Positions 63,707 to 64,000 of a DNA stretch of 64,000 nt are shown in pieces. Within the stretch, counting starts at the first letter, position 1. Each line of letters starts with the position of its first letter. Where the stretch lies: NCBI RefSeq assembly GCF_026626705.1, contig NZ_JAPNKC010000002.1, forward strand, positions 62,001-126,000, read 5' to 3'. A program made the position numbers and the translations under genes. Origin of the DNA: Pyxidicoccus sp. MSG2. GTDB taxonomy: Bacteria; Myxococcota; Myxococcia; Myxococcales; Myxococcaceae. The notes under the pieces are model-generated. The model was not told the DNA's origin, did not search any database, and worked only from the letters and a program-made list of their open reading frames with translations.

Positions 63707-64000
63707 ATGTTCGACAAAATCATCCACTTCTCCATCAAGAACCGCTTCCTCATCTTCGTCCTGACGGCCGTCCTCATCGGCTTCGGACTCAACGCGCTGA
63801 GAAACCTGCCCATCGACGCAGTCCCAGACGTCACCAACGTGCAGGTGCAGGTGCTCACCACCTCGCCGGGCCTGGGGCCCGTGGAGGTGGAGAAGTTCGT
63901 CACCGTGCCCGTGGAGACGGCAATGAGCGGGCTGCCGGACACCGAGGAGATTCGCTCGGTTTCCAAGTTCGGCCTCTCCGTCGTCACCGTCGTCTTCAAG
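63707..64000 (+). CDS. HME-RND efflux pump, N-terminal part only (runs off the window)
   Basis: The first 98 residues of a heavy-metal RND pump: TM1 (IKNRFLIFVLTAVLIGFGLN), then NLPIDAVPDVTNVQVQVLTT and SGLPDTEEIRSVSKFGLSVV. The VTNVQVQV and EEIRSVSKFGLS wording is more CzcA-like than CusA-like. The diagnostic TM4 lies outside the window, so the metal is not settled. It completes an OMF-adaptor-pump operon. Confidence 0.9.
   Translation, partial: MFDKIIHFSIKNRFLIFVLTAVLIGFGLNALRNLPIDAVPDVTNVQVQVLTTSPGLGPVEVEKFVTVPVETAMSGLPDTEEIRSVSKFGLSVVTVVFK

Overview
The window is very GC-rich and densely coded. Gene content points to a myxobacterium (Myxococcota, Myxococcaceae/Archangiaceae-like): many paralogous copper-handling genes, an NtrC-type regulator with candidate sigma-54 promoters, and a Cys-tailed CorE-like ECF sigma factor. 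That placement is inference from gene families; no rRNA or tRNA marker is present. The whole window reads as a metal and metalloid resistance island. I saw no insertion sequence, integrase, CRISPR array or tRNA gene.

Layout. (1) 0.1-6.1 kb: an arsenic-associated set on + (SigZ-like sigma factor, ArsR, FAD/NAD(P) oxidoreductase with a Cys-rich tail, MFS transporter, frameshifted arsN1-like acetyltransferase), then a membrane protein/ArsR pair and a secreted DUF305 protein. (2) 6.2-11.7 kb, minus strand: arsR-acr3-arsC-arsC followed by pstS-pstC-pstA, with no pstB visible. (3) 12.0-15.4 kb, minus: Tat-type multicopper oxidase, outer-membrane factor, heavy-metal-binding lipoprotein. (4) 15.9-24.5 kb, plus: cupredoxin, CusCBA-type efflux system, second multicopper oxidase. 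(5) 24.7-30.1 kb, plus: histidine kinase, NtrC-type response regulator, beta-propeller lipoprotein, DUF305 lipoprotein, Met-rich secreted protein. (6) 30.2-31.5 kb, minus: a probable HhH/nuclease-like protein. (7) 31.8-35.3 kb, plus: CopA-type ATPase, c-type cytochrome, small periplasmic protein. (8) 35.4-41.0 kb, minus: second CusCBA system. (9) 41.5-43.9 kb, minus: GalT-like protein and a TreT-like glycosyltransferase fused to a YHS metal domain. (10) 44.2-46.8 kb: Csp-like copper storage protein, two small proteins, an amidase. (11) 46.9-64.0 kb, plus: a Co/Zn/Cd-type half with a thioredoxin-like lipoprotein, Cys-repeat proteins, an adaptor plus CzcA, a P1B ATPase with APC instead of CPC, AraC regulator, sterol-desaturase-family protein, CorE-like sigma factor, two CDF-type transporters, and an OMF-adaptor-CzcA operon cut by the window edge.

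The most interesting signal is regulatory. Six copies of one 21-bp dyad (GYGTRA-N9-TYACRC) lie upstream of copper gene groups. Five of them sit near one or two sequences with exact sigma-54 -24/-12 geometry (GG-N10-GC), giving six such promoters in total. The NtrC-type regulator at 26143 carries the sigma-54 contact motif GAFTGA, and its own operon has one of the dyads. The simplest reading is a single two-component, sigma-54-dependent copper regulon that ties together the cupredoxin, both multicopper oxidases, both CusCBA pumps, CopA, the signalling pair itself and probably the Csp/TreT-YHS region. The arsenic genes instead carry ArsR-type operators, and the Zn/Co/Cd half probably depends on the CorE-like sigma factor.
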